A stretch of 64,000 bases of DNA from Cephalotus follicularis (Eukaryota > Streptophyta > Magnoliopsida > Oxalidales > Cephalotaceae). The notes under the pieces are model-generated. The model saw only the letters and a list, made by a program, of their open reading frames with translations, was not told the DNA's origin and made no database searches. Shown in pieces: positions 56,487-64,000 of this stretch. The translations under genes were made by a program, and so were the position numbers. Numbering within the stretch: position 1 is the stretch's first letter; every line of letters begins with the position of its first letter. The stretch is from positions 1 to 64,000 of the forward strand of contig BDDD01000549.1 of assembly GCA_001972305.1 (NCBI GenBank), in the 5' to 3' direction.

Positions 56487-58977
56487 TGTTAGGTTAGTAG
56501 TGTCCCTGTATGCCACGACACGGCTCGTTTGTATATAAACACTCTTGATTTAATACAATTATGAATTCCTTTTATATTGCATGTGCATATTTATTTAATG
56601 GCAAGGCTATGTGGCTCATCCAAACAAACCAAAAGGAACAGACTAATTATACGTAATTAATGGTATGCCACAATAGCGTCCTATCACATACAAAGGGTTG
56701 GATCTCTTGCCGAGACGGCTATGAGAAAGAGATCCTTATTCCCTGTGACAAATGTTCCAAGTCATAGGTTCACTTTCCTAAGGGCCATTGATGAACCGTG
56801 AAGACTTGTCACGTTAAGCTTGCTCCCAGCTTAGCAGTAGAGGTTAGTTATCTCGTAGCCAATTGGGTTTATCCCTAAAGCTAAATGCGGGGTGTCTGCT
56901 AGAGAGTAGGACACTGAACAGACCCACCAATAGGAAACCTATTTGGATAGTCAATACCCAATGTCAATAGGATTCCTACAGTCTAGGTAGTGTATAGTCT
57001 ATGGTTACTAGTAGGTCTATAGCCTGCGTTGTCTCATTTGACCTGAGCAGCTGGCATGCATTGTGTGGTGACTGCTTGACTTTGATTTATGCTTTCCCCA
57101 GCACTAGCCAGGTGCTGGCAAAAAGGTTGTCTTTTGGTCTTTGTGGGAGCTGCATTGAGATGTATGGGCGAGTGCGCAATAGGGGATCGTCACACCCAGG
57201 CTGAGGGTGACCGGCTCTATTTATCTATGTACGTTGTAGACTTAACAGTCCTGATAAGGCATAGGTGGACTGGGAATGAGAGGTTCTCGTGGGAGGTCTA
57301 CCGATAGTCTCAGTGCGATCATAGATTCATAGCTATCACAACACTACTAGGGGTGACATTCATCCAACCCTAGGCTGTGATAAGAGCCATGTACGACGAG
57401 GGAAACATGACACATATGCCGATGACTAGATAAAGCGAATGGCTATTCGAACCATGATTAATAGACATGGTAATACATGGATCCGGGTGATTGGCACTCA
57501 CATTGGGGGTGCTCTAATAATTTGTGTACTATTAGAGTGCTCGTACCAGATGACGGGTGCACTAGGAATTTATCATCATACTGAAGAACAACATGCTTTT
57601 GGGTCCTGCCTGACTTTGAACAGGTTGATATGTGGTAATACACATATCATTTAGTGAAAGGACAACATCAGGGAAGATGTTGTTTGGCTAGTGAGTATTT
57701 CATTTGATGGATTTAGGTCCATGCAATGCCACGATGAAATATTCAAAGCAGAGGGAATGAAAATAGAAGAGACTGTCATTGTTCTTTGTCTTGGGCGTCA
57801 ACGCCTTGGTTGTGCATTGACGCCAAATGTCTAGTTGGGTTGCTCGGCATTAACGCGAAGGAATTGCGTTGACACTGAAAAAACCAGTAGCTTTACACGT
57901 CGATGCCATGAGGGCATCACGTCAACGTCTAAACTGGAAAGGCCGCTCGACGTTGACGCTATGGAGTGCATGGCGTTGACGCTGGAAAAACCAGTAGCTT
58001 TACGCGTTGGTGCCATGGGGTTTAGGCATTTATGCGGAGACAAATGGACTATGCGCCTATTTCATATTATACACGGCGTTGATGCCTTTTCATAATGTGA
58101 GGCGCATACAGGTCAACGCCTTGCATACACATTGACGCTATGACAGCCTGATGCGCGCTACAGTAGGAGAGAGAAAGTCCACACTCTACCAGGCTTGAGA
58201 GAAGCTTGTGGAACACACTTCAGACTTTCTTCCTTCTCTCTCCTCCCTGCTGTGCCATCTCTTCTACCTGCTCTCGTACGCGTCTATGCCATCGCTGACG
58301 CCTGGTGCGATAAAGCAGTCATTTTCAAGCTTCCTTTCACCACCGAAAGCTCATAATAGGTGGAGATACTTTGTACATTGCATCTTATCTACACCTAGAG
58401 TGATTTAAACTAGGTTAAACACTTAGCCTTGCTTTCTCCCATCCATGGCTTGTGGAGGAGCTTGGAGCTCTTGGAGTTTTGGGGGATAAAGAGTAGAGGG
58501 AGCTATCTAGAAGGAAGGAGTCTTCAACTCCGGTAATAATCCATTTCTTCCTTCCCCTTATGGTGCCATGGAAGTGGGTTTTGGGGTTGGGGTTTGTGTA
58601 CCCTTGCCGAACCTCCATGGTTGTCATGATGTTTTGTTTGTTGTCCTTTATGTTTAGGGATGATGCGAGTTAGGGTTGATTGGTCTATGGCTAGGGTTTT
58701 GTGTGTTCTTCCTTGTGAGCCATTGTTAGAGTCTTTTCTAGGGTTTATGGTAACCCTAGCTATTCGACCCATTGTGCCCGATGCTTGGTTTTTGTTTTTG
58801 TTTAATTGAATGTTGATTAGAGTTCCTTGGCATTTATTGGGACGATTCGGACATAGAGTAGGGCATCCCATTGCTTGGGGATTAATGTAATTGTGAAAAA
58901 TTAAAGTTAATCGGCCCTAACCCCTATAGTAAGATTCGATTAGTCTTCCGCTATGCCCAAGCCATGCGTTCCCAAAA
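56487..58977 (+). mobile_element. Copia2 3' LTR
   Basis: It starts TGTTAGGTTAG and ends CCCAAAA. The length is 2491 bp, against 2494 for the 5' LTR. The word array spans 57795-58300. The TATA place reads CTCTACCAGG. Confidence 0.93.
57795..58300. repeat. GCGTCAACGCC-type word array, copia2 3' LTR
   Basis: Partner of 34936-35452. Several words differ between the LTRs at CpG places only, for example GGGCGTCAACGCC here and GGGCATGACGCC there, and CACGTCAACGTC here and CACGTCGACGTC there. Confidence 0.82.
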
Positions 58978-59189
58978 TATAATCCAAAAACGAAGACATC
59001 CGTACCTTATACAATCACCAAAAGTGACCTCAAGAGCAGATCGATAAATCCCTAGACCGTACCTCGGTTCTTATAATTATCTAAAAGAAACCATATAATC
59101 CTTATGAGGGCTTACAACTATTGGTGGCATTAAATCAGAAAATTAATGGCGTTTAAAATCAAGCCCCGCTCATTCAAACAAGCCTGCCA

Positions 59190-59316
59190 GTCGACTGGAC
59201 TAGGGCACCGGTCGATTATACACTGCATAATAGTCAACTAGTCAACTTGGCCATCCGACTGCCCAAGTTATGGAACTACACACCTACCAGTCAACTAGAA
59301 AAGGACACAAGTCGAT
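59190..59316. repeat. CAGTCGACTG word array, gypsy2 5' LTR
   Basis: Words begin at about 59190, 59211, 59233, 59241, 59290 and 59311; steps 21, 22, 8, 49 and 21. Many have TCAA or TCGATT changes compared with the 3' LTR copy. Confidence 0.75.
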
Positions 59317-59940
59317 TGTGCAAGGTGTAGCAGATGACTACTCAAAGTATAACTGCGACTTCAAAGGCTTTTTTTTCCTTCAGTACAATCGACTGTCTAA
59401 AGAAAGCAGCTGGCTGTCCTGCTCAAGCTCAACACTGGTGCCTAACAATTTCTGTAGAATTTCGGTTTGGCATCAAGACATCTTAACCAATAAACCATAA
59501 CCAAATTAAAATCATCCAGGTGGTTTATACTAGACACCCGAAATTGTTAAGGGACTAAGCAAATTGTACTTTGCATAGCAGGGCTCAAAGAGAGAACAAA
59601 GGTCTCATAATCTGCTATCTAGATGGTTTATAACTCAACAATTGAATTCCTTAAGCCAAATCATGGAGGACAAACCTGATTGATGTTGAACGGTGGGAGG
59701 AAACACATGAAATCCTAAGACTTGCAGGTCAGTTGGTTCCAGGCGCAAGAGAGAAAATGACAGTGAGGTAAAAGGAGAAAGAAGAAAGGTAACGGGCGTG
59801 AGAGAAAGAGAGTGCGGGAGAGAAAAAGAAATGGGAAGAGAGAGAGAGAGAGAGAGAAAAAAGTGAGAGGCAGCTGAAGAGAGAAATAACATAGAAAATA
59901 GGGTTTTGTACTTTTTGTATTATTTAGGAAGAAAATCAAA

Positions 59941-59952
59941 TTTTATATAAGG
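59941..59952 (-). promoter_or_regulatory. TATA-like stretch, gypsy2 5' LTR
   Basis: Minus-strand CTTATATAAAA. Matches 27785-27796 in the 3' LTR; a CT-rich tract lies downstream on the minus strand. Confidence 0.55.
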
Positions 59953-60170
59953 TAAGAAATTTAAAAGGAGTTGTTTTATTTATAAATTTCACTTATAAAC
60001 AAATATCCAACGGTCCAAGGCTTAAAAAAAATCAAAATAGCCTAACCAAAAACAATTCAAAACGGGCAGTCCACATACTAAAATAAATAGGCATCCCGCA
60101 CAAAATAGATTAAAAATGTCCGAAAATTTACGCACCGAAAAACAAGGTATTACATATGGCAGGTCACTTA

Positions 60171-60563
60171 TGTGACACCCCACTTAAGAGTGGGCAATAG
60201 GAAAAGGCTATTCATGAGATGAAGCCGCCATGGGAAAGGGCTATTCATTAGATGGAGCCTCCCTTGTGACAAGAATGAACCGGATCCATCGAAAAAGTGG
60301 AAAAGTATGGTTGTGCTATATAAGAAATGATCATTCAACCTAATTACATGACGTGCCTTTTGAAGGATTGGCTAAGGAGTTAGTGAAAACTCCAAGGTTA
60401 AGCGTACTACGCTTAGGGCAAAACCAGGATGGGTGACCTCCTGGGAAGTCTGACCAATCCATTAATTAGGAAAAAACCGTGATGGCAGATGTATGGGCGT
60501 TGTATGTTCTGCGTGGGACAAAAGCGGACAACTTCTCATGTGGTTAAGAATCAAGTCGTTACA
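60171..60563 (+). mobile_element. Cassandra 5' LTR
   Basis: 393 bp; ends TCGTTACA next to the PBS. Carries the 5S-like segment at 60388-60460. Confidence 0.92.
60388..60460 (+). promoter_or_regulatory. 5S rRNA-derived segment in Cassandra 5' LTR
   Basis: AACTCCAAGGTTAAGCG followed by CAGGATGGGTGACCTCCTGG and GAAGT match the 3' half of plant 5S rRNA, which includes the internal control region (box C area AGGATGGGTGACC). The 5' half of 5S rRNA is absent, so this is not a 5S gene. Confidence 0.92.
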
Positions 60564-60565
60564 AT

Positions 60566-60577
60566 TGGTATCAGAGA
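60566..60577 (+). other. Cassandra primer-binding site
   Basis: TGGTATCAGAGA, two bases after the LTR. Initiator Met tRNA type. Confidence 0.9.
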
Positions 60578-60633
60578 CGGACCCCCTCTAGTAGATGTGG
60601 TTCAGGGACGAACCAGAGGAAAGTTGGTGGGCC

Positions 60634-61042
60634 TGTGACACCCCACTTAAGAGTGGGCAAGAGGAAAAGACTATCCATGAGATGAAGCCACCATAAGGAA
60701 AGGGCTATCCATGAGATGGAGCTGCCCTTGTGACAGGAATGAGCCGGATCCATCAGAAATGGGGAAAACTTATGGTTATGCTATATAAGAAATGATCATT
60801 GAACCTAATTACATGAGGCTCCTTTTGATGGATTGACTAATGAGTTAGTGGAAACTCCAAGGTTAAGCGTGCTATGCTCAGGGCAAAACCAGGATGGGTG
60901 ACCTCCTGAGAAGTCTTACAAATCCATCAATCAGGACAAAATAGTGATGGCCCACGTGAAAACGCAGATGTATGGGCACTATATGTTCTGCGTGGGACAA
61001 AAGCGGACAATTTCTCATGTGGTTAAGAATCGGGTCATTGCA
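60634..61042 (+). mobile_element. Cassandra 3' LTR
   Basis: 409 bp; ends TCATTGCA. The 5S-like segment is at 60855-60921, with CTGAGAAG where the other LTR has CTGGGAAG. It is slightly longer than the 5' LTR owing to an insertion near 60948 (GGCCCACGTGAAAACGC). Confidence 0.9.
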
Positions 61043-61374
61043 ACATACATACAAAAAGCGTCGGGTGCATGCCCAAAGGCAAGAGATAATTCTCATAGTT
61101 GAATAGTCAACAACAGTAGCCTAAGTTTGCAATTTGGGGTAACCATTCTCTTGCAAATGTTAAGGCCCAATTTCAAGGCAATGCCCAAATTCGGCCCACT
61201 AAGGGAGGCAAGTCCCAAGCCCAATATGCTACAAAGCCCACTTTCTCTCTCAACAACTAAATGCCCAATGCACTTACAAGTTAAAAAAACAACCATTCGC
61301 ATGGAACATTCTATTATAGCGATGCTTGAACTCACTTCTAAAGAAATGATATTTGCTCAGTAAATAAAATGTTC
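61043..61374. other. Unclassified sequence between Cassandra and the last LTR
   Basis: About 330 bp with several AAGCCCA and GCCCAA words but no gene, LTR end or structure I can support. Confidence 0.4.
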
Positions 61375-62779
61375 TGTAACGCCCGAAATTTTATTAATAT
61401 TTATTTTAATATTGGCACAGTGTATGGCCGTATTGAGCCGATGCAGCCCGAATCGATAAAAAGCATCGCGTATTGGAGCCGCAAATCATAAGGCCCAAAA
61501 TGACTAATAAAGCCCATTTTTAATGCGCGACAATAAGGCCCTATGTTCGCATTTTTATTGCGATTATTTTGGTACCCGTTCGGATAATTAATATCATTGT
61601 TTGCGGATTAATCGGGACCCAAACCTTAGTATTTTGCCAGTAAATACAAAAGAGGAAGCAAATGAATAAAGGGAGAAGGAGAACACACGGGCGCATAAGG
61701 AACCCATGCAAAGAAAGAAGCTAGAGATGCGTTAGAGAGAGGGAGAGACCGCGGGAGAGAAAGGGAGAGAGGGCGCCGGAGACGACGTGGGAGCCAGCCA
61801 TCTGACCGGGAGAGCATGACGGTCAGCCCAAGACCTCTAGCCGGCGGTAACTTCTCCTTTCCTCTTCTCTTTTCCTTCTTTTTCTCTTCTCCTTCCCTGA
61901 TGTTTTCGCCTCTGCCGTGCGTTTCACCGCCGGTTAGTGTCACGGATGGTGCTGGTCTTCATCTAGAAGTCTAGCAATGCCCGTTTTGGCCACTGTTGAG
62001 GCGCCATTCGGCCGAAAACGGTCGGATTCGAACTAACGAGTTGACTCAGTGAAGCCAACTCACTGCCGCCATGGACCGTGCGTTTAGCACCGAGTCTCAG
62101 TGAGTTAAGGGCAAGGATGTGTAGAGTTGATGATTGTCATGCATTTTATGGTGGTAGCCGGAGTTGCGGACGACCGGTGAGTCAACTCAGTGAGTTGAAC
62201 TCACTGGCCGGCCGTGACAGCGCATTTCACGATGAGTCATGGTGAGCCTCCGATGGTTTTGAACATATTGTCCAATGTGGAACCTGTTTTTGGGTTTCGC
62301 CGGAGCTAAATGAGTTGGACGGAAATTGGCCCAAGCTCCGATGGCGGCTATGATTGGTTTCCATGCGTGGAGTGTAACGGAAATATGTTGTACATGCAGG
62401 ATAAAGGAAATGATCAAGGATAAAGGAAACGATCAAGGATAGAGGATTTTTGAGCTTTACAAGCTCAGTTCCTACGAGGTAGGTTAATCTATTGCTTGCA
62501 TTACATTCATGCATTCTAAATGATTATTTGGATTGATATGTGTATGAATTGTACATGTATGGATTCATGATTGTATATATATATACGAGTATACGGATGG
62601 ATATGTATATTGCATATGGCATGTGATATAAGGGTTCGATACTGAATTTAGAGGAGATGAGTTCTTGCCTTCTCTTAATTCATGGGCTATGGGATGAATC
62701 TTAAAGGGCTTTGAACTGTTTTGGACATAGTTCCATTGATTTACGAACTTTTTCACAAACTGCATTTTCTATCAAAACG

Positions 62780-63048
62780 GTCGACGCTTTATGCTTCCAA
62801 AACAAAACCCACCGACGCTTTTATGTCTTAAACTGAGTACTCGACATTTTATACTTATTCTTTCTAAAACTATCGATGCTTTTATATGTTAAACTTACAG
62901 TCGATGCTTTACGCTTTTAAACAAACCTGTCGAAACCTTGCACCTTACTGTTTTGACCAATGACGCTTTAACATTTAAGCGTCGACACTCAATACCAAAC
63001 TATCGACGCTTAAGTGCTGTGCGTTGACTCCCGGGGCTAAGCATCGAC
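62780..63048. repeat. TCGACGCTTTA-type word array
   Basis: Words begin at about 62780 (GTCGACGCTTT), 62812 (CCGACGCTTTT), 62839, 62872 (ATCGATGCTTTT), 62900 (GTCGATGCTTT), 62929, 62959, 62981 (GCGTCGACAC), 63002 (ATCGACGCTT), 63023 (GCGTTGACTC) and 63043. Early steps are 27-33 bp; the last four are 22, 21, 21 and 20. Confidence 0.83.
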
Positions 63049-63275
63049 ACTTAGTGCCCTGTTCAACCCAAACACACCGTTTTGCATGGTTTTCCATCAA
63101 AAATGGTTTTATCTTCAAATTAATTCAATAGAAAGCTTCCCTAAGGCGTTGTAACTTATGGAATCCTTCTGTATCACATTTGATTTCTAAATCGATGTTC
63201 AAGTGAAGTTTTGAGGAAAGTTCTCAATAAAAGAGCTTTACGCAAATGGTTTCTAAATGGTTTTCAAAATGGTCA

Positions 63276-63420
63276 GGATAGTTCCATTGTGATATCGAGA
63301 CGCGGATATCTTATTTGGACTTCCTCTCCATTGTTTTATGGATTTTAGAATGGTCAGGTACTTCCATTGGGACATCTGGGCACGGATACTCCCATTTGGA
63401 CTTCCTTTCCATTCATTCTA
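63276..63420 (+). repeat. Two-copy direct repeat, ~78 bp
   Basis: TGGTCAGG..A..TTCCATTG, then GACATC or GATATC, CACGGATA or CGCGGATA, and ATTTGGACTTCCT..CCATT, appear twice in succession. Degenerate. Confidence 0.65.
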
Positions 63421-63744
63421 ACTTCGATAGGGACCAACCAAATGATATATGAAAAATTCATTACAAAACATATTATGAACACGAAATGGCCATTGGATAT
63501 TAAAAATGAGTTACGACTATGAAATGATCTTTATATGATTTGATGGATGTGGATCCTATGAGATCCTTCATGAAATGTTCCCTATCCTTTAAATGAATAT
63601 ATTTTATGGGTTACGAGTATTACAAGGTACTACTATGATATATATTATTGTTTTGAGACCTATGAGATAACCCATTCATAATCTATGTTTCCGTCATGAG
63701 GATTATGGGTGTTCAATCACATCATCACTGGAGGTCACTGGCGC

Positions 63745-63895
63745 CTACGGGTTCTGACCGTTTTTACGGCTTTACCACTATACTATGAGTTCTGATCGTT
63801 TTTATGGCTTTACCACCATACTACGGGTTCTGACCGTTTTTATGGCTTTACCACTATACATACAGGCTCTGACCATTTTTACGGCTTAGCCATGA
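63745..63895 (+). repeat. 38-bp tandem repeat, four copies
   Basis: GGTTCTGACCGTTTTTA followed by CGGCTTTACCACTATAC recurs with cores at 63751, 63789, 63827 and 63866, period 38-39 bp. The last copy is diverged. Confidence 0.88.
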
Positions 63896-64000
63896 TGTGA
63901 TCGGTGTTATATCTTCCCCACTCGGCTATGACCTCAAAAGGGTAGGCAGTCAGTGGTAGTACTATCTCGGGCCGAAGGGGCAGAGTAGTACTCAGACCTA

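Larger units (their letters stand above)
33628..58977 (+). mobile_element. Copia2: Ty1/copia element split by a 16-kb gypsy block
   Basis: The 5' LTR is 33628-36121, PBS 36124-36135, leader to 37134, a foreign block 37135-53327, then protease, integrase, RT and RNase H (53328-56463) and 3' LTR 56487-58977. Inserted in the gypsy2 5' LTR; flanks are GATAA (33623-33627) and TATAA (58978-58982), a TSD with one change. Same family as copia1 but on the other strand. The gag region is missing. Without the block it would be about 9.2 kb. Confidence 0.92.
15085..60154 (-). mobile_element. Gypsy2: giant nested Ty3/gypsy element, TSD TATGG
   Basis: The two ends are TGTAACACCCCT at 15085 and GGTATTACA at 60154, flanked by TATGG at 15080-15084 and 60155-60159. 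On the minus strand: 5' LTR (60154-32351, split by copia2), PBS (32345-32335), gag (split by a solo LTR), protease, a truncated pol and 3' LTR (27999-15085, split by copia1). Without insertions the LTRs are about 2.5 kb and the internal part about 2.4 kb. The element lacks most of RT, RNase H and the integrase core and could not have moved on its own in this form. It spans 45 kb and contains at least seven later insertions. Confidence 0.93.
32351..60154 (-). mobile_element. Gypsy2 5' LTR (split by copia2)
   Basis: The LTR parts are 32351-33627 and 58983-60154. The left end has CATAACACCCC where the partner has TGTAACACCCC, so the terminal TG has mutated. It contains the hairpin block (33191-33209), TACGGA repeats (about 33480-33620 and after the copia), an array of CAGTCGACTG words (59190-59316), a TATA-like stretch (59941-59952) and a GA microsatellite (59837-59856). 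Confidence 0.9.
60171..61042 (+). mobile_element. Complete Cassandra-type TRIM retrotransposon
   Basis: Two LTRs (60171-60563 and 60634-61042) that both start TGTGACACCCCACTTAAG enclose only 70 bp holding a PBS (TGGTATCAGAGA, 60566-60577) and a purine-rich stretch before the 3' LTR (AACCAGAGGAAAG). No coding capacity. Each LTR carries a 5S rRNA-like segment: GTTAAGCG and AGGATGGGTGACCTCCTG. This is the hallmark of Cassandra elements, non-autonomous TRIMs thought to use 5S-type Pol III promoters. Flanks are ACTTA and ACATA, an imperfect TSD. Confidence 0.93.
61375..64000 (+). mobile_element. LTR, left part, runs off the window
   Basis: It starts TGTAACGCCCGAAATTTTAT, close in form to the family E LTR (TGTAATGACCCGAATTTTCA), which suggests plus orientation. 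At least 2.6 kb. It contains inverted GAGTTGACTCAGTG words (62035-62200), a palindrome array (62780-63048), a two-copy repeat (63276-63420) and a 38-bp tandem repeat (63745-63895). The GC-rich CT tract at 61660-61900 resembles a leader. The ORF over 61626-61943 is Lys/Glu/Ser/Leu low complexity and not supported as a gene. Confidence 0.7.

Noticed and set aside
60388..60460. 5S rRNA gene
   Set aside because: Only the 3' half of 5S rRNA is present and it sits in a Cassandra LTR duplicated at 60855-60921.
61626..61943. 105-codon minus-strand ORF
   Set aside because: Low complexity (Glu/Lys then Leu/Ser/Pro) over a GA/CT-rich tract in an LTR. No homology seen.

Overview
The window is plant nuclear DNA from a retrotransposon-dense, probably pericentromeric or heterochromatic interval of an angiosperm. 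It is AT-rich. Every protein-coding trace I can identify belongs to an LTR retrotransposon: Ty3/gypsy gag-pol with a chromodomain-like tail (Tekay/Del-like, inferred), Ty1/copia gag-pol (Angela-like, inferred) and one Cassandra-type TRIM with 5S rRNA-derived LTRs. I find no host gene, no tRNA gene and no full rRNA gene. The species cannot be named from sequence alone.

Layout. 1-2334 is the right part of a gypsy LTR that inserted into the 3' LTR of gypsy1. Gypsy1 (minus strand, 2335-13300 in the window) has a 3' LTR, PPT, decayed pol, a solo LTR (7222-10330, TSD CTACC) in gag, a PBS and a 5' LTR. It sits in an older LTR remnant (13301-14972). After about 110 bp of unclassified sequence comes gypsy2 (minus strand, 15085-60154, TSD TATGG at both ends), about 45 kb long because other elements landed inside it. 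Copia1 (minus, 17045-27433, TSD GCAAA) lies in its 3' LTR. A solo LTR (29927-31917) lies in its gag. Copia2 (plus, 33628-58977) lies in its 5' LTR. Copia2 is itself split by a 16-kb block (37135-53327) holding a chimera of two gypsy elements, three further solo LTRs and the LTR they entered. A complete 872-bp Cassandra TRIM (60171-61042) lies only 11 bp beyond the gypsy2 target duplication. The window ends in another LTR (61375 onward).

All coding regions are broken by stops, frameshifts or deletions. Several losses hit catalytic parts: the gypsy1 protease active site and RNase H, the RT-to-integrase core of gypsy2, and the integrase glutamate of copia1. The elements are therefore fossils, although promoters, primer-binding sites and polypurine tracts can still be read.

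The most unusual signal is in the LTRs, not the genes. LTRs of several gypsy families and of the copia family carry arrays of short palindromic words spaced at about 21 bp, often at multiples of about 10.5 bp. The words are CAGTCGACTG, (G)GCGTCGACGC or AAAGACATCGATGTCTTT, and in one older LTR GAGCTC. Related LTRs carry different words at the same place, so palindromy and spacing appear to be kept while the word changes. I know of no described system that matches this and treat it as the main candidate for follow-up.
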